From Pseudomonadota bacterium (lineage in GTDB: Bacteria; Pseudomonadota; Gammaproteobacteria; JAKAQQ01): a stretch of 64,000 nucleotides of DNA. This document shows, in pieces, positions 59,973 through 64,000 of the stretch. Numbering within the stretch: the first letter of the stretch is position 1; every line of letters begins with the position of its first letter. The DNA is taken from NCBI GenBank assembly GCA_021810635.1, contig JAJZIH010000006.1, positions 1 to 64,000 on the forward strand. The letters are read 5' to 3'. The position numbers and the translations under genes were made by a program. Under the pieces are notes generated by a model. It searched no databases and had not been told where the DNA came from. It saw nothing but the letters and a program-made list of their open reading frames with translations.

Positions 59973-62099
59973 TCAGAGGTTCCTTGGTTTGGCAGGGTCG
60001 GCCGGACCCAGGACGAGAGCGGTGAGGGGCGGCAGGTCGACCTCGAACGGACCGTCGGGACGCGGTGCCCGAAGGGATCCTGCGCCCGGTGGGGTCCGGC
60101 CACCGTAGCCGGTCCAGTCGCTGTTGAGGAGCAGACGGACGACCCCCTCTCCCAAGGGGACCGGGTAGTCGCAGACCGCCTGGCAGCTGAAATTGAAGAT
60201 CCCCGCGAGACGGCTTCCGTTCCGGTCCAGGCGCAGGAAGGCCAGGATGGCCGAGCCGGGGGCCGGGCAGTCGGTCCACTCGAATCCCCGTTCGTCGAAA
60301 TCGAGATCGTAAAGTGGCGGATGGGCCGCGTAGAGCCTGCCCAAATCGCGGTTGAGGGAGAGGATTCCGGAGCCAGGCATCTGGCCGGACTCCCTCCAGT
60401 CGAGCCCGGCCAGTACGTCCCACTCGCGGGAGACCCCGAACTCGTTGCCCATGAAGCAGAGTTTCTTGCCGGGGGTCAACATCTGGTAAACAAAAAGCAA
60501 CCGCAGGTTGGCCAGGGCTTCCCTGGGGTCTCCTGGCATTTTATCGATGAGGGGGCCCTTCCCATGGACCACCTCGTCGTGGGACAGCGGTAGGAGGAAG
60601 CGCTCGGTGAAAGCGTACATCCGATTGAAAGTGAGGAGCCCCGGCTGTCTGTTCCGAGCAGGCGGCGGCAGGCGCAGATAGTCCACCGTATCGTGGAACC
60701 AGCCGAGATTCCACTTCATGGAAAACCCGAGTCCGCCTTTCCGGACGGGCCGTGAAACCCCCGGCCACGCCGAAGATTCCTCGGCGATCATGAGGACGCC
60801 CGGCTCATGGGTTGCTGCCCACTCGTTGAGCGCCTGAAGCAGCGAAACCGCTTCCAGGTTTTCCGGAGTGCCATAGTGGTTCGGGATCCACTGCCCGGGT
60901 GCTCGCGAGAAGTCGCGATAGAGCATGGAACTCACCGCATCGACCCGGAGCCCGTCCAGGTGGAAATCGACCAGCCAGCAGGCGGCACTCGACAACAGGA
61001 AACTGCGGACCTCGGGACGGCCGTAGTTGAAAATCAGGGTTCCCCAGTCCGGATGGACGCCCTCGCGGGGGTCGGCGTATTCGTAGAGGGCCTCTCCATC
61101 GAAACGGCAGAGGGCCCCCTCGTTGCGCGGGAAATGGGCAGGGACCCAGTCGAGGATGACTCCGAGGCCTGCCCCGTGACAGGCGTCCACCAGCGCCCGG
61201 AAGTCGTCCGGGGTTCCGAAACGTCCGGTGGGAGCGAAATAGCCGGTTATTTGATAGCCCCAGGATTCGTCCAGTGGGTGTTCGAGAACGGGCAGGAGTT
61301 CGATGTGGGTGTAGCCCATCGTCCGGCAGTACGCGATGAGGTCGCACGCGAGTTCCCGGTAGTTGAGCCAAGTCCCACCGGGGCCCCGCTTCCATGACCC
61401 CAGGTGAACCTCGTAGATATGCAGGGGCTGGTGTGGCCAGTCGTTTGTCTGTCGGCGCTCGAGCCAGTCCGCATCCTGCCAGACATGGCTCGCTTCCGGG
61501 ATCCAGGCCTTGGTCCCGGGGCGCGGTTCGTAGGCCTGGCCATAGGGATCCGCCCGAATGAGGATGTCGCCGACGCGGGTTTCCAGGGCAAACTGGTAGT
61601 CGAGAAGTCCGTCGATCCCGGGAATGAAGAGTTCCCAGATCCCGCTGCTACCACGCGGACGCATGGGGTGAAACTCCCGGTTCCAGCCGTTAAATTCGCC
61701 GATCACGCTGGCCCGGACGGCACGCGGAGCCCAGACGGCGAAGAACAGGCCGGGCACCCCGTCATGGATCCGGCGATGCCCGCCCAGATGGTGATGGGCC
61801 TCCGTGAACAGCCCGGCGTTGAAGCGGCTCAGGGTGGCTGCATCCAGCACCGGCCCGAAAAGATAGGGATCATAGCGCTCGTGGAGGCCCCGCTGATTCT
61901 GCCAGCGCAGCCGGTAGGGAGTGGGAAGGGGCGCCCCCTGCCGGGCGAAGAGTCCATGGGCATCGATGCGTTCGAGCGGGTAACTTTCATCCCGCGTGAG
62001 GATCGCCGCGCTCACCGCATCCGGAAGGACCGCCCGCTGGACGGCCAAAGGCCCCGTGCCGTGTTGCCCGCGCAGGAGGAAGGGGTCAGTGGGACCCAT
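59973..62099 (-). CDS. glgB: 1,4-alpha-glucan branching enzyme
   Basis: The 708-residue GH13 enzyme introduces alpha-1,6 branches in glycogen. A CBM48 domain (FAVWAPRAVRASVIGEFNGW) precedes the barrel with LDGLRVDAVSSMLYRD (nucleophile Asp), MIAEESSAWPGV (acid Glu) and LPLSHDEVVHGKG (third Asp). It has the extra N-terminal module of the proteobacterial type. No other glycogen genes are in the window. It converges on the tricorn gene, leaving 28 bases. Confidence 0.95.
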   Translation of the reverse strand: MGPTDPFLLRGQHGTGPLAVQRAVLPDAVSAAILTRDESYPLERIDAHGLFARQGAPLPTPYRLRWQNQRGLHERYDPYLFGPVLDAATLSRFNAGLFTEAHHHLGGHRRIHDGVPGLFFAVWAPRAVRASVIGEFNGWNREFHPMRPRGSSGIWELFIPGIDGLLDYQFALETRVGDILIRADPYGQAYEPRPGTKAWIPEASHVWQDADWLERRQTNDWPHQPLHIYEVHLGSWKRGPGGTWLNYRELACDLIAYCRTMGYTHIELLPVLEHPLDESWGYQITGYFAPTGRFGTPDDFRALVDACHGAGLGVILDWVPAHFPRNEGALCRFDGEALYEYADPREGVHPDWGTLIFNYGRPEVRSFLLSSAACWLVDFHLDGLRVDAVSSMLYRDFSRAPGQWIPNHYGTPENLEAVSLLQALNEWAATHEPGVLMIAEESSAWPGVSRPVRKGGLGFSMKWNLGWFHDTVDYLRLPPPARNRQPGLLTFNRMYAFTERFLLPLSHDEVVHGKGPLIDKMPGDPREALANLRLLFVYQMLTPGKKLCFMGNEFGVSREWDVLAGLDWRESGQMPGSGILSLNRDLGRLYAAHPPLYDLDFDERGFEWTDCPAPGSAILAFLRLDRNGSRLAGIFNFSCQAVCDYPVPLGEGVVRLLLNSDWTGYGGRTPPGAGSLRAPRPDGPFEVDLPPLTALVLGPADPAKPRNL

Positions 62100-62177
62100 G
62101 ATCAGGCCGGCCGGTGGGTAAAGGAATTCGTGAGTGGCCGGAATCCACGACGGGATGCAGGGTGTTGTTGTCGGAGT

Positions 62178-64000
62178 CTAGGTCCCGGTCGGAGGCCACG
62201 CGAGTGCCACTCGGACATGCCGGAGGAAACGGGTCATGCCGGATTCGCCGATGAGCCGGTCATGCGGGACCAGAAGGCCTGCGGGGCTGTAGAACAGGAA
62301 CGTCGGGGGTCCCAGGATCTGGAAATGATGGAGAAGGAAGCGGGAATCCTGGGTATCCCGGGTGAGATCGACCCGGATGAAAGCCAGTCGCCGCACGAGC
62401 AAACCGATCGCCCGGTCATGCGCCAGCCGCCGGTCCATCAGGCGGCAGGAAATGCACCAGTGGGCCCAGAAATCCACGACGGCGGCCCGTCGGTTCCGGT
62501 GCACCTGTGCGAGGGCCCGATCGAACTGAGCGAGGTTCGTGACCCGGGTCCAGTCGATCGGAGAAGCGGCCGGGGCAGAGAACGCGGATCGTCCGGCAGG
62601 TGCGGACAAGGCGGCAAGGGGGTTTAAGAGGCTGGCTTGACCCAGGCTGGCACCGACCAGTTCCATGGCTCCGAGGAGGGTGAAAAGGACACAAAGCGCC
62701 CACAGCCACGGGGTCAGCCCCGGGCCCCTCTCCCGGCTGGCCCGTTCTGCCTGGCTTAGGAAGCCTCCGCACAAAAGGAGCAGCAGGCCGGAGAGGGCGA
62801 TGATCCATCGCATCGGCAGGATGTCGGAAAGATACCAGAGGGCAAGGGCGAGGAGCAGGAGCCCCAGAAGGGTGTTGACGGCCCGGAGCCAGGGTCCGCT
62901 TTTTGGCCAGAGACGGCCCGCCGACAATCCGAACACCAGAAGCGGGATGCCCATTCCGATGCCCAAGGCAAAGAGGAGAATCCCGCCGCGGAGGATGGCA
63001 CCGTGCTGGGCGATCAAAACCAAAATGGCGGCGAGAGGTGGGACGAGGCAGGGTCCAACCAGAATGGCGGAAACCACGCCCATGGCGGCGCTGCCGGCCA
63101 TCCCCCCCACCTGGCCCGGCCGGGACTCGTGCCGGCTGACCCAATTTTGGAAGGTTCCCGGCAGGCGAAGCTCGAAGAGCCCGAACATGGACAGAGCCAA
63201 GACCACGAACAGGGCAGCCAGAGTGCCGATCACCCAAGGGGTTTCGAGGATCGTGCTCAGGCTGCGCCCGATGGCTCCGGCAATCAGCCCGGCCACGGTG
63301 TAGGACAAGGCCAGGGCAAAAACATAGGCCAGCGCCCGCGGCAGCAGTGAACGCAGGCGCTTCGAACCCCCCCGGCCGAGAACCGTCACGATGATCGGAA
63401 TCATCGGTGCAGAGCAGGGCGTGAAGGTGAGTAGCACACCCATCAGGACGAAGGCGAGGATGGCGAGACCGAGCGGTGCATGCAGGGTGAGGCGCCCGGC
63501 CTCGTGCCGCAGATTCCCGAGGGATCCTGCCAGACTCGGTTGGGTGATCCGATCGGCAGTTGGTGCCGGTCGGACCTGGGAGGCTGGTAGGAACAGAGTC
63601 CGGTGGATTGGCGGATAGCACAATCCAGCCACCGAGCAACCCTGGTAGCGGACCTTGAGCGTCAGGGCCTGCCCCTGCGTTCCGTAGACGGGCAGGGGAA
63701 GCGCCAAGCGGTTGAAAAACACGTGGACGATACCGAAGGTTCCGTCGTTGCGAAGGGTGGCCCGGGGGAAGCGAGGCGCACCGAGCCGCGCACGGGCCGG
63801 GACGACCACCCTGAACCGGAACTGGCGGCGGTACAGGTAGTAGCCCGGCGCGAGGTGCCAGACGAGCCTCAGGGTCTCACGGTTTAGGCGGGTCGCATGG
63901 AACCTGAAAGCCCGGGTCGCCGGCAGGAAACGGTGCGGCTCGTGGGCCAGCAGCCGGCTCAGGATCGAGGCCTGTGCATTGACCCCAAGACCCAGCAGGA
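62178..64000 (-). CDS. dsbD: Thiol:disulfide interchange protein DsbD (5' end outside window)
   Basis: At least 607 residues are visible and the frame stays open to the window edge. The N-terminal periplasmic domain has a Cys pair (GCSVAGLCYPP). The membrane domain has paired cysteines in LLTFTPCSAPMIPIIV and AILVGPCLVPPLAA in eight helices. A C-terminal thioredoxin domain has DFWAHWCISCRLMDRRL. DsbD carries electrons from thioredoxin to periplasmic DsbC-type and cytochrome-c maturation proteins. An internal GTG at 63809 is not the start, because coding continues upstream with LAPGYYLYRRQFRFRV. Confidence 0.92.
   Translation of the reverse strand, partial: LLGLGVNAQASILSRLLAHEPHRFLPATRAFRFHATRLNRETLRLVWHLAPGYYLYRRQFRFRVVVPARARLGAPRFPRATLRNDGTFGIVHVFFNRLALPLPVYGTQGQALTLKVRYQGCSVAGLCYPPIHRTLFLPASQVRPAPTADRITQPSLAGSLGNLRHEAGRLTLHAPLGLAILAFVLMGVLLTFTPCSAPMIPIIVTVLGRGGSKRLRSLLPRALAYVFALALSYTVAGLIAGAIGRSLSTILETPWVIGTLAALFVVLALSMFGLFELRLPGTFQNWVSRHESRPGQVGGMAGSAAMGVVSAILVGPCLVPPLAAILVLIAQHGAILRGGILLFALGIGMGIPLLVFGLSAGRLWPKSGPWLRAVNTLLGLLLLALALWYLSDILPMRWIIALSGLLLLLCGGFLSQAERASRERGPGLTPWLWALCVLFTLLGAMELVGASLGQASLLNPLAALSAPAGRSAFSAPAASPIDWTRVTNLAQFDRALAQVHRNRRAAVVDFWAHWCISCRLMDRRLAHDRAIGLLVRRLAFIRVDLTRDTQDSRFLLHHFQILGPPTFLFYSPAGLLVPHDRLIGESGMTRFLRHVRVALAWPPTGT

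Noticed and set aside
58403-60103. 566-codon frame on the minus strand
   Set aside because: Antisense to the tricorn-like protease; no signal peptide, domain or ribosome-binding site.

Overview
The window comes from a GC-rich gammaproteobacterium, probably an acidophile. Gammaproteobacterial gene order is seen in mutY-yggX, coaBC-dut-pyrE, rpmB-rpmG close to mutM, and a TPR gene before lolB. An acidophilic lifestyle is suggested (not proven) by a sedolisin-type (S53) acid protease, an HdeD-like membrane protein and an arsRBC operon. I cannot name the species; an Acidiferrobacter-like organism would fit.

Layout. 1-1.4 kb is a mobile-element graveyard (IS66, two IS3 and IS110 scraps) around a DUF433 antitoxin whose partner toxin is truncated. 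1.4-22.9 kb is mostly ordinary chromosome: PQQ-type propeller protein, HNH endonuclease, flavin disulfide oxidoreductase, mutM, a four-gene ABC/GldG-type cluster, fatty acid desaturase, rpmB/rpmG, OsmC, coaBC-dut, pyrE, xthA, an AmpG-like carrier, a PLP lyase and a DHA2 exporter. 22.9-38.5 kb is an accessory zone. It holds an outer-membrane barrel, a large VPS10/BNR protein, a B12-type radical SAM enzyme beside an FNR regulator, HdeD and the S53 protease, separated by decayed IS630, IS3, IS4, IS30 and IS200/IS605 remnants and a broken second copy of the exporter's 5' end. 38.5-45.6 kb returns to core genes (tRNA-Phe, cupin, yggX, mutY, asmA, tRNA-Gly, TPR, lolB).

46.06-52.84 kb is the most interesting segment. 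Two nearly identical 333-bp direct repeats, each carrying a DksA/YbiI-type zinc-finger gene (the left copy broken, the right intact), bracket about 6.1 kb devoted to oxygen-independent ubiquinone synthesis. The genes are a chorismate-mutase/UbiT fusion, converging on an operon of a Rieske/cytochrome-b chimera, ubiD, a 46-codon ORF, ubiU and ubiV. This operon is preceded by a perfect FNR palindrome centred 41.5 bp upstream of a predicted start site. The same geometry recurs in front of the radical SAM gene, and a third FNR-like box lies beside the fnr gene. I infer a small FNR-controlled low-oxygen quinone module acquired as a cassette.

52.9-64 kb holds tRNA-Arg(CCU), a TauE/SafE exporter, a tightly overlapped arsR-arsB-arsC operon with a visible operator, a tricorn-like protease, glycogen branching enzyme and a DsbD that runs off the right edge. 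No CRISPR array, rRNA, complete IS element or complete prophage was seen. All positions and motifs come from reading the sequence; family assignments are from recognition of motifs, not from database searches.
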